In this document: piece by piece, positions 1-8,900 of the stretch
How positions within the stretch are numbered: position 1 is the stretch's first letter
Layout of the letters: the number at the start of each line of letters is the position of its first letter
Source of the DNA: Streptomyces sp. MA5143a
GTDB taxonomy: Bacteria > Actinomycetota > Actinomycetes > Streptomycetales > Streptomycetaceae
Length of the DNA: 64,000 nt
Assembly (NCBI RefSeq): GCF_900290235.1
Contig: NZ_OLMK01000127.1
Coordinates: 1-64,000 of the forward strand
Direction: 5' to 3'
The notes under the pieces: model-generated
The model's input: the letters and a program-made list of their open reading frames with translations, nothing else
Databases searched by the model: none
What the model was told of the DNA's origin: nothing
Translations under genes and position numbers: made by a program

Positions 1-204
1 ACCGTGGAGAACTCCATCGGCCTGGTCACCGCCCTCAACCCGCACATCGGGTACACGGCGGCCACCGACATCGCCAAGGAGGCCCTCGCCACCGGCCGCG
101 GCGTCGCCGAACTCGTTTTGGAGAAGGGCCTGTTGCCCGCCGAGACCCTCACCGACCTGCTGCGCCCGGAGATCGTCGCCGGCCGGGGGCAGGTACGGGC
201 CTGA
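1..204 (+). CDS. aspA: Aspartate ammonia-lyase, C-terminal fragment
   Basis: Only the last 67 codons are in the window; the frame is open from base 1 and stops with TGA at 202-204. The peptide has ENSIG followed by TALNPHIGY, the conserved C-terminal block of class II fumarase/aspartase proteins. The following tail (AELVLEKGLL) resembles aspartases more than fumarase C. The full enzyme would deaminate aspartate to fumarate and ammonia as a cytosolic homotetramer. The active-site loop lies outside the window, so fumarase cannot be strictly excluded. An SDR gene follows 39 bp later on the same strand. Confidence 0.8.
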   Translation, partial: TVENSIGLVTALNPHIGYTAATDIAKEALATGRGVAELVLEKGLLPAETLTDLLRPEIVAGRGQVRA

Positions 205-243
205 CGACGGCCGACTCCGGCCACCGACCGACTGGGAACGCGT

Positions 244-978
244 ATGAGACTCCAGGGCGTCAACGCCGTGATCACCGGAGCGTCGAGCGGCATCGGGCAG
301 GCGATCGCCTCCCACTTCCGCCGCGAGGGCGCCCGCCTCCTGCTCACGGGACGGCGACCCGAGCCGCCGGAGAGCCACCCGGACGACCTCTACGTCGCGG
401 GGGACCTCGACGACGAGGGGTTCGTCGCCGATCTCGCCGCACGCGCGCGGGGGCACCTGGGCGACGTGGGAGTGGTCGTCCTCTGCCACGGCCTCCAGCG
501 GTCCGGCCCGCTCGCCGAGACGTCCTACGAGGCCGCCCGCGACGTGCTCCACGCCAACCTCCTCAGCGCGTTCCTCGTCATGAAGCACCTGATGCCACTG
601 GCACCCGAGCGGGGCGCGTCGATGGTGTGTGTCAGCTCCCGCCTCGGGATGGTCGGCATGCCGAACCAGACCCTGTACTCCGCCGCCAAGGGCGGCCTCA
701 TCGCGCTGGCCCGGGGCGCCGCCGTCGAATGGGCGGACCGCGGCATCCGCGTCAACGTCGTCGCCCCCGGTCTGACCATGACGCCGGTCATCGAGGAGGC
801 GTTCCAGCGGCGCCCCGACCCCGCCGCCTACCGGCGCACCCGAGAGGACTCCATACCGATGCGCCGGCTCGCCACGCCCGAGGAGGTCGCCGACGCCGTC
901 CTCTTCCTCGCCTCCCCGGAGTCGTCCTACATCACCGGAGCCGTGCTGCCTGTGGACGGGGGCTACACCGCGTTCTGA
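244..978 (+). CDS. SDR family NAD(P)-dependent oxidoreductase
   Basis: This 244-residue protein is a classical short-chain dehydrogenase/reductase. The cofactor motif TGASSGIG is at about residues 12-19, a catalytic Ser lies in VCVSSRLG, and YSAAK gives the catalytic Tyr and Lys at about residues 146-150. The C-terminal ITGAVLPVDGGY block is also typical. It is cytosolic; the substrate cannot be read from sequence. It starts with ATG at 244, after GGGAA, 39 bp downstream of aspA, so co-transcription is possible. It converges on the SpoIIE phosphatase gene with only 6 bp between the stops. Confidence 0.9.
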   Translation: MRLQGVNAVITGASSGIGQAIASHFRREGARLLLTGRRPEPPESHPDDLYVAGDLDDEGFVADLAARARGHLGDVGVVVLCHGLQRSGPLAETSYEAARDVLHANLLSAFLVMKHLMPLAPERGASMVCVSSRLGMVGMPNQTLYSAAKGGLIALARGAAVEWADRGIRVNVVAPGLTMTPVIEEAFQRRPDPAAYRRTREDSIPMRRLATPEEVADAVLFLASPESSYITGAVLPVDGGYTAF

Positions 979-984
979 GCGGCG

Positions 985-3816
985 TCACCAGCCCGTGTCG
1001 TCCCACTGGTCCAGCAGGGTCTCGGCCAGGTCGTCGTCGGGTTCGGGCAGGCCGCCGTGGAGCGACTGCTCCGTCCAGATCACCTTGCCCCGGGACAGGT
1101 AACGGGTGCCCCAGCCCTGCGTGAACTGGGCCACGAGGAACAGTCCCCGGCCGCCCTCGTCGGTGTCGGCGGCCCGGCGCAGATGCGGAGAGGTGCTGCT
1201 GCCGTCGGTGACCTCGCAGATGAGGCTGTCGCCGTCGCGCAGGACCCGCAGCCGCCTCGGGTCACTGCCGTAGCGGATGGCGTTGGTGACCAGCTCGCTG
1301 ATCACCAGCTCGGTGGAGAACGCGAACTCCCCCAGCCCCCACTCCTCCAGCCGACGGGCGACCTGGGCCCGGATCCCGGCGACGGCGGCGGGGTCCGCGG
1401 GGATGTCCCAGTCGGCGACCTGCGAGGGGTCGAGCAGCCGGGACCGGGCGACGAGCAGAGCGATGTCGTCGCTGGGGCGCACCGGCAGCAGGGCGTCGAA
1501 CACGGCCCGGCAGGTCTCCTCCGGTGTCCGGCCCGGCCCCGCCAGCGCGTCGTGCAGCAGCGCGAGACCGGTGTCGATGTCCCGGTCGCGGTCCTCGATC
1601 AGCCCGTCCGTGTACAGGACCAGCCGCGAGCCCTCGGGCAGGGTGTACTCGGCCTTCTCGAAGGGGTGGCCGCCTCCGAGGCCCAGCGGCGGGGAGACCG
1701 GCACCGACATCCGCTCGACCGTGCCGTCGGGGTGCACCAGGGCCGGTTCCGGATGCCCGGACCGGGCCAGGGAGCACCGCCCGGCAACCGGGTCGTAGAT
1801 GGCGTACAGGCAGGTCGCTCCCGTGATTCCCTCGCCGTCGCCGCTCTCCTCGCCGTCGACCCGGGTGACCAGCTCGTCGAGCCGTCTGATCAGTTCGTCG
1901 GCGGCCAGGTCGAGGGACGAGAACGTGCGCACCGCGGTGCGCAGCCGGCCCATGGTGGCCGCGGCGTGCAGCCCGTGGCCGACCACGTCGCCCACCACCA
2001 GCGCCACCCGCGCCCCGGGCAGGGGGATGACGTCGAACCAGTCGCCGCCGACACCGGCCCGGGCGGGCAGATAGCGGTGGGCGACCTCGACGGCGGACCG
2101 CTCGGGCAGGGAACGCGGCAGGAGGCTGCGCTGGAGGGCCACGGCCAGGGCGTGCTCGCGCGTGTAGCGGCGCGCGTTGTCGATGGCGACCGCGGCCCGG
2201 GCGGCCAGCTCCTCGGCGAAGGCCAGGTCCTCCTCCTCGAAGGCGTCCTGCTCGGCGCGCCAGAAGTTGACCATGCCCAGCACGACACCGCGGGCCTGGA
2301 GCGGCACGGTGATCAAGGAGTGGAGTCCCGAGTCCAGGATGCGCCCGGCCCGCTCGGGATCCTGGACGCGCCAGTCGAAGGAGGCGGTCAGGTCGGCGTC
2401 GAGGACGGGCCGGCCCTGCTGGGCGCTGACGGCCACCGGGTTCTCGGGGGCGAAGCGGACGAGGTCCCCCACGGGGAAGAGCGGCCAGGAGGACCCCTTG
2501 GCGCTGTGCAGTGCCGTGCGGCGCAGCTCGGGACTCGGTCCGACCGGCTCCTCGCCCTCCAGCACCGGATCCTGGAGGTCGACCGTGGCCACGTCGGCGA
2601 AGCCGGGGACCGCCACCTCGGCCAGCTCCTCGGTGGTGCGCACCACGTTCAGTGTGGTGCCGATCCGCACGCCCGCCTCGTACAGCATCCGCAGCCGCTC
2701 CCCGGCCACGGCCGCCCGACCCGCCAGGTCCTGGAGTTCGGTGGTGTCCCGCAAGGTGGCCACATGCCCCCGTACGCCGCCTTCCGGGTCGACGGGCCGG
2801 ATGTTGACCGCCAGCAGATGGTCGCCGGCCAGGTGGACCTCGTCGGTGACCGCCCGGCCGGAGGCAAGCAGAGAGGCGGTCCCCGCTTCCAGGCCCAGAG
2901 CGGTGATCCGGCGCTGCTCCGCGTCCGCCGGCAGGTCCAGCAGGCGCCGTGCCTCGTCGTTGGCGAGGAGCAGCCGCCCGTCACCGTCGATGATCAGCAC
3001 TCCCTCCCGCACCGCGTGCAGCACCGCGTCGTGGTGCTCGTACATCCTGGTCATCTCGGCCGGTCCCAGTCCGCGGGTCTGCCGGCGCAGCCGCCGCGAC
3101 ACCAGGGCGCTGCCGCCGGTGACGAGAGCGAGCCCACCTGCGACGGACCCGAGCAGGATCGGCATCTGGCGTCGGACCACGGAGTCGACGTTCTTGACCG
3201 TGACCCCGACCGACACCAGGCCGACGATCTTCCGTCCTCCCGTGTCGAAGACGGGAACCGTGGACTCCACGGCGAGCCCGAGGCTGCCCTCGATGTCCTG
3301 GGTGAAGGGCCGGCCGGCCGCCGCCTCCTTGCGCAGGGCGAAGACGTGCTCCCCGATCAGACTCGGGTCGGGGTGTGTCCAGCGGTAGCCGCGCGGATCG
3401 ATCGCGACGACGAAGTCCACACCGGTCAGCTCACGGGTGTCCTCCGCCCTCGGCTGGAGTACGGCGGTGGGGTCGGCGGACTTCATGGCCTCGACCGTGC
3501 CCGGCGCACGCGCGAAGGCCTGGGCGACGCCGAGCGAGACCCGGCGGGCCTCCTCCGTGCTCGACGTACGGGCCTGGAGGACGAGCGCCACGCCCGCCGC
3601 GGCCGCGAACAGGATCACCAGCACCAGCTGCCACAGGAACACCTGACCCGCGAGGCTGCGCGCGCTCAGCACGGAACGCGCACGCGTTCCGGGCGGCCGG
3701 GCGGGCGACCTGTGTGACCGGTCCGGGGCCTCGGGCGGGGGCGCGGCAGCCGCCGCACGGGAACGACGACCGCCGGGCCGGTCGGTCGACCGCTCGAAGA
3801 TGCTGGTCATGTCCAC
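985..3816 (-). CDS. Membrane SpoIIE-type PP2C phosphatase with Cache, PAS, GAF and ATPase domains
   Basis: A 943-residue multidomain signalling protein. There is a transmembrane helix at about 58-82, an extracytoplasmic Cache-like domain at about 85-215, and a second helix at about 219-240. The cytoplasmic part has a PAS domain (about 255-365), a GAF domain (about 370-550), a SpoIIE PP2C phosphatase domain with GGDWFDV and GDVVGHG, and a C-terminal RsbW-like histidine-kinase ATPase with ELVISELVTNA. The two helices around a periplasmic sensor followed by PAS copy the DcuS/CitA layout. The family usually controls sigma factors through anti-sigma and anti-anti-sigma partners; none is adjacent. 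The GTG start at 3816 follows GAAGGA at good spacing; ATG at 3810 is the alternative. Confidence 0.9.
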   Translation of the reverse strand: MDMTSIFERSTDRPGGRRSRAAAAAPPPEAPDRSHRSPARPPGTRARSVLSARSLAGQVFLWQLVLVILFAAAAGVALVLQARTSSTEEARRVSLGVAQAFARAPGTVEAMKSADPTAVLQPRAEDTRELTGVDFVVAIDPRGYRWTHPDPSLIGEHVFALRKEAAAGRPFTQDIEGSLGLAVESTVPVFDTGGRKIVGLVSVGVTVKNVDSVVRRQMPILLGSVAGGLALVTGGSALVSRRLRRQTRGLGPAEMTRMYEHHDAVLHAVREGVLIIDGDGRLLLANDEARRLLDLPADAEQRRITALGLEAGTASLLASGRAVTDEVHLAGDHLLAVNIRPVDPEGGVRGHVATLRDTTELQDLAGRAAVAGERLRMLYEAGVRIGTTLNVVRTTEELAEVAVPGFADVATVDLQDPVLEGEEPVGPSPELRRTALHSAKGSSWPLFPVGDLVRFAPENPVAVSAQQGRPVLDADLTASFDWRVQDPERAGRILDSGLHSLITVPLQARGVVLGMVNFWRAEQDAFEEEDLAFAEELAARAAVAIDNARRYTREHALAVALQRSLLPRSLPERSAVEVAHRYLPARAGVGGDWFDVIPLPGARVALVVGDVVGHGLHAAATMGRLRTAVRTFSSLDLAADELIRRLDELVTRVDGEESGDGEGITGATCLYAIYDPVAGRCSLARSGHPEPALVHPDGTVERMSVPVSPPLGLGGGHPFEKAEYTLPEGSRLVLYTDGLIEDRDRDIDTGLALLHDALAGPGRTPEETCRAVFDALLPVRPSDDIALLVARSRLLDPSQVADWDIPADPAAVAGIRAQVARRLEEWGLGEFAFSTELVISELVTNAIRYGSDPRRLRVLRDGDSLICEVTDGSSTSPHLRRAADTDEGGRGLFLVAQFTQGWGTRYLSRGKVIWTEQSLHGGLPEPDDDLAETLLDQWDDTGW

Positions 3817-3891
3817 GGGATGTCCTTCCCGGTGCCCGGCGGGAGCCGGCGGTGCCGAGTGACGGTGCCGATCCGTCCCCGTGCCGTGTCC

Positions 3892-4986
3892 TCAGGACCG
3901 CACCCACTCCTGCCAGCGCTTGATCACGGCTTCCTTGTTCTCGACCCACCAGCCGATGTCCAGGTCGAAACCGGTGTAGAGGTGCTCCGGGGAGCTGGCG
4001 AGATCCGCGGCGGCCCTGGGCAGGTACTTGTACGCGGTCGGCGCCACCGGGCCCATGGGGTAGAGCTCGGCGACGGCGGCCTGCACCTCGGGGCGCAGGG
4101 CGAAGTCGATGAGCCGGTAGGCGGCGTCCGGGTGCCGGGCGCCGTGGGGGATGCCGAAGCCGTTGCTCTGCCGACGGGCGCCGTCCCACTGGTAGGCGAG
4201 CGGGGCGCCCCGCTGGATGAGGTGGTTCGGGCGGCCGTGCCAGACCGTGGTGGCGGCGACCCGTCGGCGTTCCAGGAGCAGTCCCGGTGTGGCGCCGTCG
4301 TCCCAGAACCGGTGGACGGCGCCCTTGATCGCGTCCAGGGCGGCGAAGGCGCGGTCGACGTCGAGGGGATAGAGCCTGTCGGCGGACACACCGTCGGCGA
4401 GGAGGGCGAACTCCAACTCGGGCGGGCCCCCGTCCGGGCTCTGCAGGGCCCGGCCGCCGGGGAACACCCTGGTGTCCCAGAAGTCGGCCCAGGTCTCCGG
4501 CGCCCTCCCGCCGAAGGCGTCGGTGCGGTACGCCATGACGCTGGCCCAGTAGTTCTTGCCGACGCCGTGGGAGGTGAGCAGGGACTGGGCGATGCCGGCG
4601 TTCCGGGTGTGTTCCAGCCGGTCGTAGTCGAGTTCCTGGGTGGCGTCGTCCTTGGCGAAGAGGGCCAGCGCGCTCATGTCGATGTCGATGAGGTCGAACC
4701 GGGGGCCCTCCCGGATCTGGGAGAGGAGCTCCGCGTACGTCGGGATGTGGACCACGTCGACGCGGATGCCGGTCTCCTTGCCGAACGGCTCGTACACCGC
4801 CTTGCGGTGCGCCTCGCCGTAGGCGCCGCCGATGTCGCGGACGACGACGGTCCTGCTGTTCCCGGCCCCGCCGGAGTTCCGGGCGGTGGGGGGCCCGCAC
4901 GCGGTGGACGTCACGGCGGCGGTGCCCGCCGTGACGGCGCCGACGCCCCGGAGGAACGTTCTTCGGTCTATTCCGACATCCTTCAC
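3892..4986 (-). CDS. TAT-exported lipoprotein solute-binding protein (PotD-like)
   Basis: A 364-residue extracellular solute-binding protein. The N-terminus has a twin-arginine motif (DRRTFLRG) followed by a hydrophobic stretch and a lipobox-like TACG, so it should be exported folded and lipidated at Cys. The mature part looks like the spermidine/putrescine-binding (bacterial extracellular protein 6/8) fold, for example YAELLSQIREG near the N-lobe. GTG at 4986 was chosen because GGAGG lies just upstream and it places the signal at the N-terminus; an upstream ATG at 5082 would bury it. No permease or ATPase gene is next to it, so it is an orphan that must borrow a transporter or act as a sensor lipoprotein. 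Confidence 0.85.
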   Translation of the reverse strand: MKDVGIDRRTFLRGVGAVTAGTAAVTSTACGPPTARNSGGAGNSRTVVVRDIGGAYGEAHRKAVYEPFGKETGIRVDVVHIPTYAELLSQIREGPRFDLIDIDMSALALFAKDDATQELDYDRLEHTRNAGIAQSLLTSHGVGKNYWASVMAYRTDAFGGRAPETWADFWDTRVFPGGRALQSPDGGPPELEFALLADGVSADRLYPLDVDRAFAALDAIKGAVHRFWDDGATPGLLLERRRVAATTVWHGRPNHLIQRGAPLAYQWDGARRQSNGFGIPHGARHPDAAYRLIDFALRPEVQAAVAELYPMGPVAPTAYKYLPRAAADLASSPEHLYTGFDLDIGWWVENKEAVIKRWQEWVRS

Positions 4987-5172
4987 CGTGTGCCTCCTGC
5001 GAAGCCGGGTGCGGTGCCCGCGGGACGGGACTGATGGCGGGACGCCGCCGACGTTCGCGGCTGGGAACGCGAGCCGGATCATGAGTCGGCCGGGGCGACG
5101 TGAGCCCGGTCACGTCATGGTACGGCCATCGACCTCACACCCCTACGGCCGGGGCATCGCCCGCACAACGCC

Positions 5173-5211
5173 GCGGCGGCCCCGGCCCCTGCTCATGACC
5201 GGGGCCGCCGC
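5173..5211 (-). terminator. Strong hairpin downstream of the GH95 gene
   Basis: A perfect 13-bp GC-rich stem (5173-5185 with 5199-5211) closes a 13-base loop, 27 bp beyond the GH95 stop codon. There is no long T-tract, as is usual in Streptomyces. It should end the GH95 transcript and separate it from the solute-binding protein gene. Confidence 0.7.
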
Positions 5212-5237
5212 CCCCTCGACGACGGCCCCGCGTCGGG

Positions 5238-8153
5238 TCACACCGCCACGAGCCGCCACTCCTGGCCGGCGCCGGTGCCGACGGGCTGCTGGACGACGTG
5301 GGCGCCCGCCTGCGCCGAGTCGCCGTCGACGCTCACGCACCAGCCATTGCGGACGTTGACCAGCCGATGGTGGCCGTCGCCCGCGGCGACCAGCTTCCAG
5401 CGCTGGTTGTCGCTGCCGGCGTCGTGGTACTGGATCAGCTGGGCGCCGGCTCCCGAGCCGCCGGGGCTGTCCAGCAGCCGGCCGCTGTGGCGGGCGGCCA
5501 GACGGAAGGAGCCGTCGGCCTCGGGCAGCAGTCGCCACTGCTGGTTGACGGCACCGGACCAGCCCCACTGGATGATCCCGGCGCCGTCGGCGGTGCTCGC
5601 GCCGGGCACGTCGAGGACATGGCCGCTGTGCCGGTTGACCAGCCGGAAGAAACCGCTGAGCAGGGAGACGGAGATCTCCGTGCGCTGACCGGCGGCCAGA
5701 GACACCTTCCTGGCGTGGGTGCCGAGGGCGGACGGTGCGACGGTCGCCGTGGTCGACACGGAGGTCATGCCGCGCCGGCTGATCAGGGTCACCTCCTGGT
5801 CGACGGCGGAGGTCACGGACAGCGTGGCGGTGCGAGCGTCCAGGTCCCACGCGAAGCTGTGGACGCGGATGCGGCCCCGGGCCCTGACCCCGGTGATCGT
5901 GCCCTTCGGCAGCTGGTCGGGAAGGGCGGGCAGGATCTCCAGCACTCCGGGGCGGTGGTACAGCAGGGCCTCGGCCAGCACACCGGGGATGGCGTTGGCC
6001 GCGTCCGCGTTGTAGATGTCCAGGTTCGGGTTGTGGGACGTCATCAGCGACTTGAAGACCATGTTGTTGCCGAGGATCTTCCGCAGGTTGCCGTAGACCT
6101 GTCCGCCGTCCTTCAGACGGGCCCCCGCGAGGGCCCGGTGGAGGCTGCCGTGGGCGGAGATGTTCTGGTCGCCGCGCAGTTCGAGGGCCCGCTTCGCCGT
6201 GCGGACGAGGGCGGGCTCCTCCTCGGGGTTGATCTCGTGCAGGGGCCAGGCGCCGTACAGGTGCTGGACGTGCCGGTGGTTGTAGCGGTCGGTGTGGCTC
6301 GGCCAGGACCATTCGGCCAGCGCCCCGTCGCCGTTGACGCGGTAGGCGGGGAGCTTCTTCAGCAGAGCCTTCCAGCGGGCGACGCCCTGGCCGCTGCCCT
6401 GTTCGACGCCGAGGGCGTCGGCGGCGTCGATCGCGGCCAGCAGCGCGTGCCTGCCCGCCATGATGTCGCCGGTGGCGTTCACCGAGAAGCAGACACCGGT
6501 GTTGCCGGGGGAGTTCTCCATGGAGAACGACGGCACGAAGACCGCCTTGCCGTTCGCGTCGGTACGGGTGAGGAAGTCCTCGTAGAAGAGGGCCAGCTCC
6601 ATCAGGGCGGGCCCGAGCCGGTCCCGCAGGAACGCCTCGTCGCCGGTGACCTCGTAGTACTCGAGCAGCGGGTACAGCAGCCAGTCGGCACCGCCCGTCC
6701 AGGTGTGGCCGGGGAAGCTGCCGCCGTTGAAGTGGAGCATGTGGCCGTACTCGCCGTCCGTGCGGGAGGGGGCGAGGAAGCCGCGGGCTCCGTACAGGTT
6801 CTTGGCGTTGGTCCGCCAGTCGTCGAGCTGCCCGAGGATCAGGTCGAAGTAGCCCTGCATGGGCTCGGTGAGGTCGAGGATGTTGCTGCCCGCGACCTGG
6901 AGGTTGACATTGGCGTCGGTGGTGAAGTCGTCCGCCCAGGCCGCGCCCCAGGCCCCCGTCCAGATCCCCGTGAGACGGGGCGGAAGGATGCCGCTGGAGC
7001 TGAGGAAGAAGTAGCGGCCCGAGTCGTACATCCGCTCCAGCAGGGCCGTGTCGATGACGTTGCGGTCGGCGTTCTGGCGGGCGAGGAGTTCGGTGACGGA
7101 GAGCCGGCGGTCGGCGTCCGGGACGTTCAGGTCGAGGCGGGAGCGGTCGTAGAGAGCGGTGTGCAGGGCCGTGTGCCGTGCGCGCAGCGCCGCGTAGTCC
7201 GTGCCGAGTGCGGCCAGCCGGGTGTGCAGCGGCTCGGAGTCCCAGCCGGTGGACGACTCGTAGCGGCCCAGCTTCGTCAGGAGCAGCACCCTGGTCGCCT
7301 TGGTCACCACGATCGTGGCACCGGAGGCGGTGACCGTGGCGCCGGCGCCCGAGGCGACGACACGGGTGACGCCCTCGTAGCCGAAGGCGCCCTGGCCCGC
7401 GGGGTAGGTGCCGCGCAGATTCAGATAGCCGGAGCCCTCGGCGACGGTCGCGCGCGTGGTGAAGCCCAGGCCGGTGGGGAGCCCGTCGAGCGCGGTGTGC
7501 ACGCTCAGGGTCGTGTCGACGGTACGGCCGGAGGCGGGGAGCAGCTCATGGACGATCACGTTGTCGGCGCGGGAGACGAACGCCCGTCGCGTCCAGGTGC
7601 CGTACTGGTCGGTCCAGCTCGAACTCACCTCGCCGGTACGGAAGTCGGTGACCCGCCCGTAGCCGCGGACCGTCGTCATGCCCGGCGTGGCGATGCGCAG
7701 CTCGTACGCCGGGTGGTACGACTGCGTCCAGCGCAGGGACCAGCCCGCGGCGAAGTCCCGGTTGGCGCCCGTGTAGTCACCCGCGAGTGCCTTGTCGCGT
7801 GCGCCTTCCAGACGGCCGGCCAGCACCGGCGGCTTCACGTCGCGGGTGCCGTTCGGCAGCACCAGCCGGTGATGGTTGAGGACCACCTTCTCCAGGGTGG
7901 GCGCGCCGTACAGCACGGCCCCGTGCTCACCGTTGCCGGTGAGGAAGCCATCGGTCCAGGCGGAGGCGGGAGAGGTGTCGTGGATGCCCCGCTCGGGGAG
8001 CGTGATCTGCGGGGGGACGGCCGCCGCCGCCCGGCCGGAGAGCACACCGCCGGGCAGGGCGGTGGCCCCCGCCGTCAGGGCGGTGGTGGCGAGGAACGAT
8101 CTGCGGTCGAGGGGGCGGCCCGACCCGGACAAGCCATGACGATCTCTGGACAT
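5238..8153 (-). CDS. Secreted GH95 family glycoside hydrolase with ricin-type lectin domain
   Basis: A 971-residue secreted enzyme. The N-terminus has a TAT motif (LDRRSFLATTAL) and an Ala-rich signal ending near GRAAAA. The body (about 45-830) resembles GH95, the family of alpha-L-fucosidases and alpha-L-galactosidases: an N-terminal beta domain with NGEHGAVLYG, and a helical barrel with NVNLQ (the Asn-x-Asn pair) and SMENSPGN (a candidate catalytic Glu). The last 140 residues form a ricin-B type beta-trefoil with three QxW-like repeats (NQQWRLL, NQRWKLV, GQEWRLV). It probably removes terminal fucose or galactose from plant or host glycans. No sugar transporter is adjacent except the orphan binding protein. 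Its mRNA appears leaderless. Confidence 0.85.
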   Translation of the reverse strand: MSRDRHGLSGSGRPLDRRSFLATTALTAGATALPGGVLSGRAAAAVPPQITLPERGIHDTSPASAWTDGFLTGNGEHGAVLYGAPTLEKVVLNHHRLVLPNGTRDVKPPVLAGRLEGARDKALAGDYTGANRDFAAGWSLRWTQSYHPAYELRIATPGMTTVRGYGRVTDFRTGEVSSSWTDQYGTWTRRAFVSRADNVIVHELLPASGRTVDTTLSVHTALDGLPTGLGFTTRATVAEGSGYLNLRGTYPAGQGAFGYEGVTRVVASGAGATVTASGATIVVTKATRVLLLTKLGRYESSTGWDSEPLHTRLAALGTDYAALRARHTALHTALYDRSRLDLNVPDADRRLSVTELLARQNADRNVIDTALLERMYDSGRYFFLSSSGILPPRLTGIWTGAWGAAWADDFTTDANVNLQVAGSNILDLTEPMQGYFDLILGQLDDWRTNAKNLYGARGFLAPSRTDGEYGHMLHFNGGSFPGHTWTGGADWLLYPLLEYYEVTGDEAFLRDRLGPALMELALFYEDFLTRTDANGKAVFVPSFSMENSPGNTGVCFSVNATGDIMAGRHALLAAIDAADALGVEQGSGQGVARWKALLKKLPAYRVNGDGALAEWSWPSHTDRYNHRHVQHLYGAWPLHEINPEEEPALVRTAKRALELRGDQNISAHGSLHRALAGARLKDGGQVYGNLRKILGNNMVFKSLMTSHNPNLDIYNADAANAIPGVLAEALLYHRPGVLEILPALPDQLPKGTITGVRARGRIRVHSFAWDLDARTATLSVTSAVDQEVTLISRRGMTSVSTTATVAPSALGTHARKVSLAAGQRTEISVSLLSGFFRLVNRHSGHVLDVPGASTADGAGIIQWGWSGAVNQQWRLLPEADGSFRLAARHSGRLLDSPGGSGAGAQLIQYHDAGSDNQRWKLVAAGDGHHRLVNVRNGWCVSVDGDSAQAGAHVVQQPVGTGAGQEWRLVAV

Positions 8154-8161
8154 GGGATGGA

Positions 8162-8190
8162 TTTATAGGGCCGTCCGCGGGAAGTGTCCA
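8162..8190 (-). promoter_or_regulatory. Sigma70-type promoter of the GH95 gene, probably leaderless
   Basis: On the minus strand a TGGACA -35 box (8185-8190) is 17 bp from a TATAAA -10 box (8162-8167). The -10 box ends 8 bases before the ATG at 8153, so transcription should begin at or next to the start codon. No Shine-Dalgarno sequence precedes this ATG. A small palindrome (TTCAT, 3 bp, ATGAA; 8224-8236) sits about 35 bp upstream of the -35 box and could bind a regulator. Confidence 0.65.
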
Positions 8191-8264
8191 TACCTTACAT
8201 GAAAGCCGGGGTCCGCCCTGCGGTTCATGGGATGAATTGGCGACCTTTGACGACCTTCGTGGTG

Positions 8265-8849
8265 CTAGAAGGACGCCAGCAGGCCGTCGAGGGCGGCCCG
8301 TTGGTGGTCCGGCGTCGCGGTGTGCGGTACGAGCAGCGCGTTGACCTGGAAACCCGCCAGCGCCGCGAGCAGCGCGTCGGCGCCCCGCTCGTCCGGCGCC
8401 GCGGCCCGGATCTCGCCGGCCGCCCTGGCTTCGGCCAGGCAGTCGGTCATCCGCTGCCGCCACCGGTCCAGGGCGGTGACGTGGACGGCCGCCATCCGCG
8501 GGTCGTGCAGGGCCCGGCCCCAGAACGCGACGACGACCCGGGCCTCCAGCAGCCGCGTCTCGTCCAGCGGCATGATCTCGTGGCACAGCCGGCGCAGCGC
8601 CACGAGCCCGGTGGCGTCACCGATGGCCCGCTCGGCCCGCGCGTCGGTGCTCTCGACGGCGTACTGGAAGGCAGCCAGCAGGATGTCGTCCTTGCCGCGG
8701 AAGTACGGGGCGAGGGCCCCGTTGGCGTACCCCGCCTCGGCGGCGAGATCGCGCATCGTGACCGCGTCGAGCCCGTTGCGGGCGATCAGCGCCCACACCG
8801 CCGCGACGATCTCACGACGGCGCGCGTCATGGTCGACGATCTTCGGCAT
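8265..8849 (-). CDS. TetR/AcrR family transcriptional regulator
   Basis: A 194-residue regulator. The N-terminal helix-turn-helix (about residues 8-55) is typical of TetR: RREIVAAVWALIARNG, VTMRDLAAEAGYANGALAPYF, then KDDILLAAF. The rest is a helical ligand-binding and dimerisation domain resembling the BetI/RutR-type C-terminus. It lies 112 bp upstream of the GH95 gene in the same direction, so it may control that gene or the amine oxidase genes upstream. The ligand is unknown. Confidence 0.9.
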   Translation of the reverse strand: MPKIVDHDARRREIVAAVWALIARNGLDAVTMRDLAAEAGYANGALAPYFRGKDDILLAAFQYAVESTDARAERAIGDATGLVALRRLCHEIMPLDETRLLEARVVVAFWGRALHDPRMAAVHVTALDRWRQRMTDCLAEARAAGEIRAAAPDERGADALLAALAGFQVNALLVPHTATPDHQRAALDGLLASF

Positions 8850-8900
8850 GAGCCCGCCGACTCCCTTCCTCCGACGGGACGGGCGCCCGCCTGTGCCGCT

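Noticed and set aside
1057..3717. An 886-codon open frame on the plus strand opposite the SpoIIE phosphatase gene
   Set aside because: It mirrors a well-supported gene, its protein is low in motifs and rich in Gly/Arg/Asp/Val, and high GC makes such antisense frames common. The same applies to 5298-8168, 9418-11565, 19412-21061, 24950-27106 and 33600-35591.
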